Of a stretch of 64,000 nt of DNA, positions 22,830 to 34,281 are shown one piece after another. The translations under genes and the position numbers were made by a program. Under the pieces are notes generated by a model. The model made no database searches. It was not told the origin of the DNA and saw only the letters and a list, made by a program, of their open reading frames with translations. The stretch comes from Phytophthora sp. 'mugwort'. Its lineage: Eukaryota; Oomycota; Peronosporomycetes; Peronosporales; Peronosporaceae. Numbering within the stretch: position 1 is the stretch's first letter; each line of letters begins with the position of its first letter. The DNA lies in contig JAUCEF010000014.1 in assembly GCA_033558025.1 (NCBI GenBank), forward strand, positions 930,001 to 994,000. Direction: 5' to 3'.

Positions 22830-23462
22830 GTGCGCACGCCTTTAAGACCACTTGGGTCGTCCGCGACAAACTCTCCCTCACTCCAATCAGAATCCGGAGG
22901 CAATGATAGCGGCGTGTGCAGATGCCGCAACCCATTGTCGTAGAACGTGTGAACCCCGTGGGCACGCTAACCGCGTTGTTCAGCGCGAATTGCACTTGCG
23001 CCAACTGCGTGCTCCACTTAATGGGTTCTGCTAGCCAGATATTGCGCAAGATGTCTTCCAAGACACGGTTGAAGCGTTCGGTTTAACACCGGTCTGCGGA
23101 TGGTCCGCTGTGGACATGTTCAGATTTGTAAGAACAGGTGTTGCCAGAAGTGAGACACAAATCGAGGGTCTCTGTCGCTGACAAATGCCCGGCCGAGGTC
23201 CTGATGACGGAAGACGTTGTCGATAAAGACCGGTGCCGCCTGCGACGCTGTCAAACGCTTTGTCACGGCCACCACCCGCACCATCTTTTTCAGCCAGCAA
23301 AGGGAAATCAAGACGCCGGTATGGCCCCTCTCATCGGGCGTTAACTCGATATTGAAGTCCATGCTCCCTCCGAGCGCCAACGGACAGCTGGAACCGACAA
23401 GATCATCAGTGGCGCTGCCGAAGCGGGAGAGGGGGTTCACCCGTCAGCACGTCTTGACGTAA
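22830..23462 (-). pseudogene. Gypsy B integrase core
   Basis: The catalytic triad is still visible across frames: first Asp in GGSMDFNIELT, second in AFVSDRDPRFVSHFW, and Glu in TERFNRVLEDILRN (about 23050-23085, after a frameshift). The core continues as AQVQFALNNAVSVPTGFT. It lacks a single open frame. Confidence 0.8.
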
Positions 23463-23781
23463 GAGCGAACTCACTTGTACCTGTGGGGGTACCAGAAGTC
23501 CGTGCCACCGACGAGTACGTCTTTTCTCGACCCACGTGCCCACTGAGGGCCGTGTCGTGTACCTCAAAGCGGATTCGGTGCCTCAGGGCGTCGTCTTTTG
23601 GCATAAGCAGGCGTGGATCGTCACCTTTCTCTACTTGGCAATGAGAAGGGGCTCAGAAAAGGTATAGCGGTACAACCGCGCACGTTGACGAGCCGTAAGT
23701 AGGTGTTCCCAGATCCCGCACACAGTTTATTTTACCAAATCTCTGAGATCGTCGTCTCCTGCATATGCTTCGCGAATCAGC

Positions 23782-24960
23782 TCATGGAGCGATGACTCGA
23801 AGTACGTCGTGTGCTAGCTCGTAGTCCGGTCTCCTGGAGAGCGCGTCCGCCAGGACAATTTGTTTGCCCGGCTTGTAAGTCACCATGAAGTTGTACTCAG
23901 CGAAGAATGATAACCAACGTGCCATGCACTGAAAGCGATGCGGCGACGAGGTCGCCGTCCTCAACGTGGCATGGTATGTGCAGATCACAAAGGGTTTGCT
24001 GCCCAGCATATGAACCCTGAGCTTCACTAGCGCGTATTTCATCGCGAGGAGTTCCTTGTCATGAACAGGATAGTTCTTTTCCGCAGACTTCAACTTCCGG
24101 AATTAGAACGAGATCACCCTCGTCATCGACCTGGAGCAAGGCACAGCCGATCGCAAAGTCAGAGGCGTCGCACACGACGATAAACGGACGATATTCGTCG
24201 GGAAGCGCCTGAACCGCGGCACTCTGCAGGCTCTGCTTGATTGATTCGAAGGCTTTATGAGCCTCATTGGTCCATGACCATTATGATTCCTTCTTCAGGA
24301 GGTTCGTCGATGGCCTGGGCAACTCGGCGTAGTCCTCCATATACTTGTGCAAATAGATGGTGAGGCCGAGCCACTTGCGCAGATCCGGTTGGGACGTAGG
24401 CACTGGCCCTTGTGAGATCGCTTCTATCTTCTCGGGGTCGCTCGGCTTCCCAAGGAGGAACCCGAGGAAAGGAATCTCCTCCGCAACGAAGATGCACTTG
24501 CTAATGTTTGTATACAGACGAATCTCCCTCATGCCCACAAGACCTCACGGAGGTGTGCAACGTGCATTTTGGCGTCAGGATTCTCATGCGCCACACGGCT
24601 GGGAACCAAGATGTCGTCGAAGTAGGTCTGCATAAAGTGCCGCAGCGGCCGGAATAGCTGCGTCACCAAACGATTAAACGTCGCTGGTGCGTTGGGTAGC
24701 TCTTGGGGCATCACCAACATTCCCACAATATCCCGCTGGGAGTGCTCACCGCTGTCAGAGGGATATCCGATTCCCGCATCAGTAGCTGATACTACCCGTT
24801 GACGATGTAGAGCGCGCTGAACACGACGCAGCCCGCCGTGTTGTTCTTCAACACATCCTTCCTCGGAATAGGCTTTGGCGCCAAGATGGTGGCCGCATTC
24901 AGTTTGTTAAAGGCGTGAATCATACGCCACTTCCTGTTGGGTTTGCGCACTTAAAACGTC
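23782..24960 (-). pseudogene. Gypsy B reverse transcriptase and RNase H
   Basis: RT begins near 24950 (FNKLNAATILAPKPIPRKD), with VMPQELPNAPATFNRLV at about 24710 and the catalytic YFDD in QTYFDDILVPSR (about 24630). The next frame gives FVAEEIPFLGFLLGKPSDPE and LRKWLGLTIYLHKY. RNase H is seen as VCDASDFAIGCALLQVDDEG, then EKNYPVHDKELLAMKYALVK and ADALSRRPDYEL at the end. At least two frameshifts and one stop are present. Confidence 0.85.
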
Positions 24961-25529
24961 GGGGATGAGCGCGGCGACTTCGACTCGCACCATGCCGGCC
25001 GCATGGTTCGCCACGATAAACGCGTCGATCACGTCAACTTGTTCCTTCGGAAGCGGTCAATGGTGCGTGGTGCAGTGCTTAGTATCAGGCTCCAAGTTGA
25101 TTTCGTGGCGAACGCCACGTAACGCGGAGGAGGTTTTTTTTCGAAGCCCACGTCCGAGAACTCCTTCATCAGGGGGTAATAAGGATCAGAAGGATCCTTC
25201 AGAATGGCTGCGCCATAACGCCGTTGCCTCCGATGGGCGCTTCCTCTTCTAGATCGCCTGGGTCCATGACCGACGAGCTATTTGGTTCTATCCAATTCCG
25301 CTCTTGGTGGAGAAGGAGGAGGTCCTCCAATTTACCCGCCTTCAGTGACTCGAGGAGCGCGACTTTTTTGAGAACTCTTCGAGCTCCAGAAGCTCCGATA
25401 TCCCGGGCACCGGAGTTAGCGCTACACTCAGCTTGCGTTCCCCAGTGAGTACATCTACAGCCACAGTGGCGAACGCCTCGCCAACTGGGTTATTAGAAAA
25501 GATGCAGCCTCGCTACGAATCCCTTCATT

Positions 25530-25750
25530 CGTGGGAGCTTCTACTCGACCACCTTGCGTTGCCTGACGACCTCCGCCACTGCGTGAGCTGAACCAGCTCG
25601 AACGCCTTGTGTTGTGGAAGCCTCGGCTCGACCACCTTGGGTTGCGTGAAGAGCTCCGCCGCATTTCTCCATCTGCGTAGCTGACCAGCTCGGGTGCGTT
25701 GCGTTGATGGAGCCTCTACTCGACCACCTCGGCTTTCAGAAACGATCACT
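25530..25750 (-). repeat. Imperfect tandem repeat in the protease-RT linker of Gypsy B
   Basis: Three related units of roughly 83-92 bp start near 25541, 25624 and 25716, marked by CTCGACCACCT and GTTGCGT words. On the coding strand they give an Arg/Gln/Trp-rich linker (VVEPRLPQHKAFELVQLTQW). The unequal spacing shifts the frame. Confidence 0.7.
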
Positions 25751-26077
25751 CGTTCGGCGGAGCCGGCGAAATATCAGTCCCCACGTGGCACTCGGTGTTC
25801 GTGCACGAACTGGTCGCAGGATGAGGCGCGGACATGACTTGCTAAAGCTCGATACGCGAGGGGTTTGTGGCTAGCACCCATGGTGCGACTGCGCTAGTCG
25901 ATTTACGGCACATGCTTAACAAGCCAGGGCATGTCCAGGATCATGTTCTATTGATCGTCCATGTCGAGGACAATGAACGGTTCGACCGAGTTAAAGTCGT
26001 CCAATTTGACAGTAAGGGAGGAGAACCTTCCGCGTCGATACAATCGAGCCAGTCGATATGCAAACAGACACTTACGA

Positions 26078-26411
26078 CTACTTTTTGTCCTCTAAAGGTT
26101 TAGCATACAGTGGACTGTTCCTAGCCACGCTGGTTTTCGTTGCGAAATTGTAGGGCGCCCCCGAATCGATCAGGATGGTCATTGGATCTTCATACCCTCT
26201 GACGCTATCGGTGATGAAAACGAGGTTAGGCCGCGCAGCGGCCACCGAGCGAAACAGCAGCGTTGTCTCCAGCCAGAGTTCCCGCACCTACTGGGGCCGA
26301 CGTTTGCCACAAGTCAGACTCAATCACATTGAGCGACAGCGATGCCGAGGTAGACTTGCCACGGTTAACACGCCCCGGGTTTGTCGGACAATTGCGGCAG
26401 AAGTGACCCAC
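26078..26411 (-). pseudogene. Gypsy B zinc knuckle and aspartic protease
   Basis: CFGGNEVGHFCRNCP (from about 26430) is a degenerate zinc knuckle that has one Cys altered to Gly. About 55 residues later TILIDSGAPYNFATK (about 26140-26185) is the protease active site with DSG. The end is cut at a stop near 26100. Confidence 0.75.
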
Positions 26412-26452
26412 TTCGTTGCCACCGAAACAGCGACTACTCGCTCATGGTTTCT

Positions 26453-27101
26453 TCAAAGAAGGCCGAGCCGACTCGGCCAATGCGATCTCCATGGAGGTGG
26501 GGCCATCAGACGAGTCCGAATGACCAGCATGCCCTGTGAAGAACGGACACAGTTGGGTTCAAGAAGTGCGAAGTGTACCGCCTCATTGGAGGTCTTGGGC
26601 TGACGCCTAAAGAGCTCCGTCCACACCGGACCCGTGTTGACACCATCCATGAACACCGTGACCTTCACCTCCTCCAAGATGGGAGCTACGACCATAGCCG
26701 CTTCAAGGTTTTGAAGCTCCATGACATATTCTTGAAGGGGCTGCTTGCCTTGCTTGTATCTCAAGAAGAGGGAGCGATGACGATATAGCGCGATATCGAT
26801 CTCGCGGATCAACAGGACCAAGCTGTACGACACCTTCCCGTCGAATTTGGGAACCTTCATCATGACCGCCTGCGTCGAACCTTACCGCGAAGCGAAGGTA
26901 GCGGACTCCCGCGCACAGGACTGGGCTGCGCTCTGGGCCTCCGCCCGCACGGTCACGCGTGTTTCTTCTTGGGCCGCTGCGCTCAACGTGTGCGATGAGC
27001 GAGGTCTCGTACTTGTCAAAGCCCTCAACGCGGGCCCTCTGCTTTTCCGCAGAGAGTGAGGAAAATCCAGCGAAAACTTGCTCGTTTAGAAGGCTAACCA
27101 T
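26453..27101 (-). pseudogene. gag: Gypsy B gag
   Basis: Open pieces in two frames give a helical N-terminus with ETSLIAHVE and then the retrotransposon gag core: KVSYSLVLLIREIDIALYRH, FLRYKQGKQPLQEYVMELQN and KVTVFMDGVNTGPVWTELFR. Gag would assemble the particle. The frameshift near 26860 breaks it. Confidence 0.75.
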
Positions 27102-27237
27102 CTTCTACAAGGTGGCCCAGCGGGCATCAGATAGTTGATGGAAGTCTTGACGAGATGGAATTCGACTCCCTGATCTTCCATACTCAAAGAGAGCTTGATT
27201 GCTGTAGTAATCCGCGTCGGTCGCGGGATGGACCCGC

Positions 27238-27252
27238 ACAAGTGCTACCAGG
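27238..27252 (-). other. Primer-binding site of Gypsy B
   Basis: Directly inside the 5' LTR the element strand reads CC then TGGTAGCACTTGT. The identical string follows the 5' LTR of Gypsy D at 38358. Shared sequence at this exact position identifies it as the minus-strand priming site. The start TGGTA resembles initiator-Met tRNA sites, but the rest differs. Confidence 0.7.
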
Positions 27253-27686
27253 TGTGACGGGCGTCACACGCACCCTGGATTGAGGAAGCGTAGATTCCAA
27301 CCGACACAGACGCCCTACGTCTCTGGCTTCTCTGCACACGAGGAAAGTCTCGCTTTCCTATTGTCCGTGGGACGGGATTCCACGACTTGCGAACTTCCTG
27401 GTTAGATTTAAACTGAGCCTTTAGTAACATACTCATAATTTCCTACTTACTGTAAACTGCCTAATTAATGCATCCCTTAAATCACCGGTTTCCCAATGGG
27501 TGGTCCTCAAGCCATCTCTCTCTCCTAACTGTGATCCGTGCCTAATCGTGTGTATCTCTCCTTAGTGCGATCGGTACCAAAATATGTATCTCTTCTAAGT
27601 GCGATCCATACCTAATGTATGGCCGCACCAGATTGTGACTACATCAAGTGGTCATGGGCCATCCATCATGGACACACCCTATTACA
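27253..27686 (-). repeat. Gypsy B 5' LTR with triplicated minisatellite
   Basis: This 434-bp repeat begins on + with TGTGACGGGCGTCACA, a hairpin-capable palindrome, and ends with CCCTATTACA. The segment 27513-27627 holds three diverged copies of a 33-41-bp unit (TCTCTCCTAA-TG-GATCC-T-CCTAAT), against one copy in the other LTR. Confidence 0.85.
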
Positions 27687-27699
27687 ACTAGTTATTTTA

Positions 27700-28400
27700 G
27701 TAAAGGACGGTCTGGGAGCTGGTGACGAAGAGAACTCAGAAGGAAGTGGCTATCCACCATCTCCGAAACGGGTCAGGATCGACGAGGACGGTCTCATTGC
27801 TGAGACGATGTTGGTGTACGCTGCAAGTGTCGTCGGTTCAACTGACCCACCCACCACAAATGCACAGGCGATGGCGAGTGGTGAAGCTGCTGCTGGCATG
27901 ATGCAATGGACTCTAAGTTGCTATCGCATGAGCGGAACATGCATACTAGTTCCACGCCGTATGGACAAGCCCCGATTGGATGCCGCTGGTTCTTTACGAA
28001 GAAGCGTGATGAGCACGGTCATGTGATCCGCAAGGCACGGTTGGTTGCGATAGGTTTTAAGCAGAAGTTAGGGGTGGACCTTTTTGAAACGTACTCCTGT
28101 GGCGAACTTGAACTCGAATTCGAGAAGTACTGGCTGTATGTGTGGCGGATGACTACATCATGAAACAGCTGGACGCGGATACAACGTTCCTTAACAGTGA
28201 ACCAGGTTTACATGGAGGCCCCGGGATGCATTGCGGGCGCTAGCATTAGGTGTGCCGTCTGAACAAGGCCATCTACGGTTTGAAGCAGGATACAAGTGCA
28301 TGGAACAAGGGGTGTCAGTCGTGGGGTTACCCGGTGAATAACAAGTTGACCTATCGAGCGTCGACCGTCGTACACCGGGACGACTCGCAACACGTGATGG
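27700..28400 (+). pseudogene. Copia integrase-RT linker and reverse transcriptase
   Basis: The linker shows SPKRVRIDEDGLIAETMLVY (about 27765-27825). RT begins in another frame as PIGCRWFFTKKRDEHGHVIR with KARLVAIGFKQKLGVDLFET (about 27975-28095), the standard Copia RT N-terminus. It continues through DADTTFLNSE and CRLNKAIYGLKQDTSAWNK (about 28250-28307). The sequence leaves Copia after 28388, where Gypsy C material starts. The catalytic YVDD region is absent. Confidence 0.85.
28314..28388 (+). repeat. Left copy of a ~75-bp duplication flanking the inner nest
   Basis: It shares GTCAGTCGTG, a 23-bp identical run starting TTACCCGGTGAATAACAAG, and then a 38-bp similar run ending GACGACTCGC with 47158-47292. 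The right copy carries a 61-bp insertion at 47194-47254. Confidence 0.85.
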
Positions 28401-28439
28401 AGAAGCCGAGTACAGACTTCGCTGTGGAGTGGTGCTCGG

Positions 28440-30250
28440 GAAGAATTTGTCAAGTGTCTGAAACTGGAGTTGGAGGACTTCTTTCGCCTGAAAGGCGAGT
28501 GTGTGAAGATCCCGGATCCACACATCTACAATCGCACAAATGTCAGTGTGGAGGCGTCGAAGAAACAAGCTGCAGGTCTGACAGGACCGGTCAAATCGTA
28601 ACAGTCAAGTCGTAAAAGCCAAGCACAAGAAGGTCAACTGGAACCGTCACAGGAACGGTTCGTGAAGAGAAGTCCGCACAGTCGGATCAGCGTCAAGAAT
28701 AAGAGTGAAGAAAGGGGTTCCTGGGGAGTCGCGTCGAAGATCGGTAGCAAGATGACTGTCGCCGGTGGTGACGAAATGCGGAACAAAGGAAGAGGTGGGA
28801 ACGAGGGACGGCGTGAAGGAGTAAGTAACGTCGGGCAAGGAGGGGACATTACGGGGAGTGAAGAGGCCGAGCCAGCTGTGGGCTCTGGCCAAGCCGACCT
28901 TTTCTACGGGTTTGCCGCAAGTGATGAGCGAACAGTGGACGACCGCGGAAGATGAGAAAGAAAGAAAGAAAGAAAGAAAGAATGAATGAAAGAATGAATG
29001 AATGAATGAATGAATGAATGAATGAATGAATGAATGAATGAAAGCTGAGACCGAGCCGCAAGTCAAGTTTGAAGGCAGGGAAGAGACGGCCATCAAGGAG
29101 GAAGAGCGTCGGGCAGTCCAGCTGGAACTAAACGTTTCCAGACTGCGGAGGAAGAGTATTACGACACCGAGGAAATGGGGTACGAGTACGAGGAGAATTA
29201 CCCGTATCAAGACGAACAGCAAGAAGTGAAGTTCCAGGGGAACCCCAGCGGTTTCATCTGCAATACTCTGGTCCTGAAGTTCGTCGAGCGGATGGTCCCA
29301 CCTTTGCCTGGAGTTGGAGTTCTAAGAAGAACCCTGCCACTGGCCCTACTTTTACCAAACTGAAGGGAACGGTCAGCCGCAGAAGAGTATACTGAAGTCT
29401 GAGTATGTGAAGCCGGGCGTCCGTGCTGGCCCGAGTGGTGCAATCCCTCGGATGAGCAGTGTACCCTACCAGGGGCCCCCTGCTAAAATGCACTATCGTC
29501 CGTGGGAACGGTTAACCGTGGAATAGCGAACCCAGTTCCCCAGCAGTTGACTACGTCTATAAACCGTCGGACTGGAGCCGTCCCCGGAAATGCGAATGCG
29601 TTCGGACTGTCAACATTTGTCTCGAATGCTGTGAAGGTGTTGCCCATGTTCTACACGGACACGTCAACCGTGGAAAAGGCCCGAGACTTCTGGAGACGTT
29701 TGAAGCTCACACAGAAGGGCTTGCAGACCGTTCCCGTCTACTAGTCTTCCGCCAGAAGCTGAAAGGACGAGTGGCTGAACGGTAGTGGGGAAACGCGAGA
29801 ATCAAGACGTTCAACACTCTGGGCCTGAGGTTTTACAATCCGTTCCTCAGTCGAACGGCTGATGAGCTTTGGGAACAGTTGGAAATGACGAAGAGAGCGC
29901 GTGGAGATATATGGAAGAATGCGGAGACTGAGTGTCGGATTTCTGTGAGTCGCTGGATTACCCGTATCCGCAGATTCATTATCAACTGTTCCACCGTTGC
30001 CTGCGCAACAAGCGCACGTTGGCTACGTTGGACACGAGTCCCGCCTCGGACATCCCGGAGGCGTGCGAGTGGCTCGTGTTCATGGATATGTACCGTCCGA
30101 TAGAAGAGGGCGATGAGTTCTCGGATGGTGCTACCGAGAGAAAGACGGAGACAGCTTCTACTTCTATGGACGCCCTCGCGCAACAACGAATTCCAACTAC
30201 TGTGACCGTTCTCCTAGGGAGGGCTTTTGCCGTGACCCAGGTCATGTGAT
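28440..30250 (+). pseudogene. gag: Gypsy C gag
   Basis: An N-terminal part (EEFVKCLKLELEDFFRLKGE, about 28450) leads into Lys/Gly/Glu-rich sequence, a microsatellite and an acidic Tyr-rich stretch (EEMGYEYEENYPYQDEQQEV near 29170). The core gag block begins MFYTDTSTVEKARDFWRRLK at 29647 and continues over several frames to CDSLDYPYPQIHYQLFHRCL-type sequence (29950-30000), ASDIPEACEWLVFMDMYRPI (about 30040-30098) and a zinc-knuckle remnant (GFCRDPGHVIEAC, about 30222). Several frameshifts and stops break it. Confidence 0.7.
28955..29043. repeat. Compound tetranucleotide microsatellite
   Basis: About six AAAG units run into about fifteen AATG units with one AAAG interruption near 28990. It sits inside the gag region of Gypsy C and creates in-frame stops. 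Confidence 0.97.
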
Positions 30251-30751
30251 CGAAGCCTGTTCCGCCTTAGAGTCTATATGGGCGATGGTGCCACAGCTGT
30301 CTGGCGCCGCGTTGGTCTTAAGTCCCCCCGGTCCTCAATGAAGAGGCGGGAGGAAGGAGAGAAGGGGCACTCATTTCTCTGGTCTAGTGAATGGCTCGTA
30401 GAACGGGCGTGAGGGTGATTCGGAGGATGAATACCCGTTGAGCGTTAGGAACGGCGATGAAGGAAGAGAAGAGGGTGATGGGGACGCGGCGAAGGTGAAG
30501 ACGAGAAACGATCGTACCCAGACACGGTTGGAATAGGGATTAGAGTAGTAGGCGTAGCCGCACTGGTCGAAACCGAAGAAGAAAGAAGGGATGACGAACT
30601 GAGAGAAGAAGATGAACGTCCCTCTGGAGCGGGTATGAGGACAGAGGATATCGTTTGTGCGTAACGCACGGGAAGTGAAGTATCGGTGCCGACGAATAGC
30701 GACTATGAATAAGAAGTAGAAGTTTATGGCGAATCGCGAGAGGAAGCCTCT

Positions 30752-32138
30752 GTGACGACCATGAAGGCGAATGAAGATGGTGATGCCACCAGAGGAACGG
30801 TGTGTGCTACGAAGGCTACCTTGAAGAAAAGGACGGTCCTAGAGAACGGTGCCGTTGAGGTCTCGAGACCCAAGGCCAAGCTTAAAATAATATTAAAGAA
30901 AGAAGCAGCAAGGAAGGAACCAACTCCTTCCGATATGAAGGACGAAGGGATAGGGAAAGTGGACGAGTTCGACGGACACACCGCCTCTTTACGGACGCCG
31001 AATCAGACGATATGGAAGCGTGTGTTTCAGGTCAGGAAGGAACGTTTTTTGGCGGTAAAAGAGGTAGCAGTTGAAGAAGAAGAATACGTCAAGAACATGA
31101 GGACCGTTTGTAACCCCTTGATGAAGTAGAGCTCAAGAAAAGTAAACGCTGAGACCTCGAAATAACTGTCTCTGGAAGACATGGCACGATTCCTGAACAT
31201 ACCCGTGGAAATTTTGCGGTGAAACAAGGAGGCTGGCTCGCTTAAGACGGTTTCATCGCCTGAGTATTGTGATCGGTGGTTTGAGGACGCATTGGAGACC
31301 TCGGCTAAAGCCACGAAGGCTAACTTTAATTTGCGAACTCGCTGATAGTGGACTAGACACGAGCGTAACTGGCTTGCCGAGGACGGTCTGTGAGGGAATG
31401 GAGTCGCCCCTAATCGTGAGCGACTGTGGCTGGGAAGTACCCGACAACCCAGACGACACTATAGACCTGGAAAGGATAGTCTGTACATTGGAATTCCTTT
31501 CGATAAACGCCAAGAGGATGTCCGCACTCTCGTTGTGCGTGGAGGCAATCTTGCCCCAAATTGGACTGAAGAATAACCGTTTCGCACGGATTAGGACGGT
31601 TGCTCGCCTAGCTGTGTATCGGATGTTGAAGGAGCAGAAGGACATTGGTCGCCTAGAGAATGACCGTAAAGGCGTGACGGGATGGGAAACCGTGAGTGAA
31701 CTGAAGGAAGTACCAGAACAAAAGTGGGATCGCCTACACTGGCATGCTGATCGAGTGATAGCCGAGCACGGTTTCCCTGACGACGTATGGGTTCTATTAA
31801 TGGGCTGGGCACGTAACTATTTTGCGGAATTCGCTCCTGTAATCTGGGAAACGATAAGAGGATGGATTAGACCACGAGCGCTTCGAGATCCTGCCGAAGG
31901 AAGTGGAGTCGAGCTTAGAGGAGAGTGTGCTTTGACTGTTCTCTCTTATGGAGATCGTGTCGAAGCAGTTGGAGAACGGTGTTTCCGCCCTGAAAGTGAC
32001 GACGACGTGATTCATTACGTGAATCGGATCGGACCTGAACACCCTTCCCGTTACCGAACTCCGAAGACTGGTCTTGTGGAGGTTGGAACGGTCGACCTAT
32101 CCGACAGTTTTATAGTCCTAAAGGATGAACCTGATTAG
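30752..32138 (+). pseudogene. Gypsy C pre-protease region, including a 289-codon open stretch
   Basis: Two open pieces, 30752-31129 and 31269-32138, precede the protease. The first is Lys/Glu-rich and ends in a helical segment (KRVFQVRKERFLAVKEVAVE). The second is the longest unbroken frame of the element: TSVTGLPRTVCEGMESPLIV, FARIRTVARLAVYRMLKEQK, WVLLMGWARNYFAEFAPVIW, and GPEHPSRYRTPKTGLVEVGT just before the protease. I know of a similar conserved stretch in the same place in related Phytophthora elements, but no named domain. The function is unknown; it may extend Gag or be the protease leader. Confidence 0.6.
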
Positions 32139-32187
32139 AAGTAGTAATTACTAAAATAGCTAAGGAGAACGGAGGGTAGTTTGCTCC

Positions 32188-32510
32188 GTGGGGAGCTTTG
32201 AAGCTCTCTCTGGCGGCCATATCGACTGCCTTCCCTCTCAATTGCTAATAGACACTGGTGTGACTTTGAGTCTGGTGGACTGTCGAGTATTGAAACAACT
32301 GGGACGGTCTATTGAGCGCCTGGAACGGTACGACGGTCATGTGAAAAGTCATCGGGACGTCAATTACAAATCCGAGGCTGGATCAGTCTTCCTTTAAGAA
32401 TCGCGAGAACTGACCATCCGAATGTTGGTGGCCGGCATCCTACACGTGGACGCCATCCTAGGCGTGGATAACTGGCAGCGTTCCGAGCTATACTTGACGT
32501 GGAAGAATGG
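32188..32510 (+). pseudogene. Gypsy C aspartic protease
   Basis: The frame reads CLPSQLLIDTGVTLSLVDCR (about 32230-32290); DTG is the active-site motif. A second family block, MLVAGILHVDAILGVDNW, lies at about 32422-32475 in another frame after a stop near 32396. The expected length is present but not in one frame. Confidence 0.75.
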
Positions 32511-33019
32511 AAGATGACTCTCAAACTCACGGGCGAGGTGCTTCCGTTAGGATTAGGTGTCGTGCACGAGACGTTTACGGCTATGATTTCTGCGTCGATA
32601 CGACTAACTCCTCGGAGCAAGCTCTGGTAATGACCTCCGCTGTCGGCGATGTCGCCGAGAACGCAACCTTTCTAGTGGAAGGATCACTTAGCCTCCCGCC
32701 AAATCTGTGTATCGCGCGGTCACTATGCACCATAGAGGAAGGCAATGTGGTAGTAGAAGTCTGCAATGCATCTACTGACGAGTGCTGGGTATCCAAGGGA
32801 ACGGTTATTGCGTCTACGACGGTTATACCCGAGTCAGCTTTCAAATTTGAACTACCATCTGGAGATGGTGGGCGTGTGGCTACTTCATCCTCTACTGGTC
32901 AGGCCGGACGCCATGAAGAGACTGGGAACCAGAGTGAAAGATCGCCTGCAGAATTATTTGAGCAGACGGTTAAGTCGGAGAAGCCAACCGTTCCCACGGA
33001 TAAAGCGGACGCTGTGTAG

Positions 33020-33790
33020 GCCGACTTTCTGAGTCGAAACTGACTCCTGAACAGAAGGCGCTCTTCCAGTCCGAACTGGATACCTTTCAAGAGATGTTTG
33101 TAGAGTTTGCTAAGGCCGAACGGACTTGCTACGTTTCCAGATCGACACGGGAGACAGTCCTCCTATCAAGCAACAACCATACCGAGTCTCTCTGGATGAA
33201 GGTGAATTCGTGGAGGCCAAGATATGGCGGTACTCGGAATTTGAGCTAATCCGTTCTTCGAACAGTCCCAGTGCTGATGATTCGGAAGCCGGATGGAGGA
33301 ATTCGGTTTTGTATTGAGTACCGACGGTTGAGCGCTGTGACTGTGAAGGACTGTTACCCGGTGTCGTTGATCGACGCCATCCTTGATTCCTAGGAGGAGC
33401 TCAACTGTTCTCGACGAAGGATATTACATCTGAATACTGGAACGTCCGCATGGATGAAGACAGCGTGTCAAGATCGGCTTTCTCTTGCGAGTTCGGTCTT
33501 TATGAGTGGCTCGTGATGCCGTTTGGGTTGTGCAACGCTGTTCCAGCTTTTCGTGGCTTAGGCAAGCAAGAATTTGACTGGATCGCAGAAGAACTGGATC
33601 GATAAGCAGGATGGCATCTCTGAGATTGAGTGCTGGGGCGTAGTTTGGGCGAATCAGAAGTTTCGCTGTTACTTGGACAAGAGGGAGTTCGATTTGTACA
33701 CGGATCACCAGGCTTTGATTTGGGTGTTCAGCCCTGGCAACCATACCGGGAGCGCATACTAGCACGGTGGGCCAACGAACTATCGAACCT
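33020..33790 (+). pseudogene. Gypsy C reverse transcriptase (internally deleted) and RNase H
   Basis: RT starts with TPEQKALFQSELDTFQEMFV, then FCIEYRRLSAVTVKDCYPVS (about 33310-33370), EYWNVRMDEDSVSR and LVMPFGLCNAVPAF (to about 33550). The catalytic YxDD block that should follow is missing. The sequence passes within about 30 bp into RNase H (ISEIECWGVVWANQKFRCYL then LYTDHQALIWVF, 33617-33730). This indicates an internal deletion on top of several frameshifts. Confidence 0.8.
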
Positions 33791-34281
33791 GCGGTTCAAG
33801 GTGTAGCACAAACCGGGTTCATCAATGGGCCACGTCGACGGACTGTCACGGCTGCCTATCGGCCGCGAGGATGCTGCGACTACGGCGGACCTCCCGGACG
33901 ATATTGAAGAGGACGGAACGGTTGAAGACTCAGTCGGGGAGCCCGAAGGAACAGTCGAAGACCGTTGTACTGATCCCGATAACGGCAGTTTTAGACGGGA
34001 AGGAGAGGACGATCCGAATATCGATGAAGAGACGGTTCAAGATCCTTCATCCGGAGCCCCTGTGTCCCCAGTGGACGTGTTTGGGATTAACACGGAACCG
34101 TTTAGAACTGACAGAGGAAGGTCCCCTGGATACTGACCTTGACAGCGTTCCTGACGCAGTCCGCTATGTCGTAGGACCCGCGATTACGATCTCGAATGAT
34201 GAAAATGGCCCCGAGGCATGCTGTCAAGGATTTTGGGATATTGTTGAGGCTTGTCAGCCTGCCGGCCAGAGTAGAACCCGA

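Larger units (their letters stand above)
19941..27686 (-). mobile_element. Ty3/Gypsy chromovirus with both LTRs (element B)
   Basis: Two direct repeats (19941-20287 and 27253-27686) enclose minus-strand gag, zinc knuckle, protease, RT, RNase H, integrase and chromodomain. In element direction the 5' LTR is the right one, and a primer-binding site directly follows it. Insertion was into the Copia integrase-RT linker, since Copia resumes on the far side. A target-site duplication could not be confirmed. All coding parts carry frameshifts. Confidence 0.85.

Noticed and set aside
19930..27695. Target-site duplication of Gypsy B
   Set aside because: Five bases before 19941 and after 27686 do not match, so none is claimed.
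28647..29222. 191-codon minus frame with repeated FIHSFIHS
   Set aside because: Translation of the AATG microsatellite on the reverse strand, not a protein repeat.
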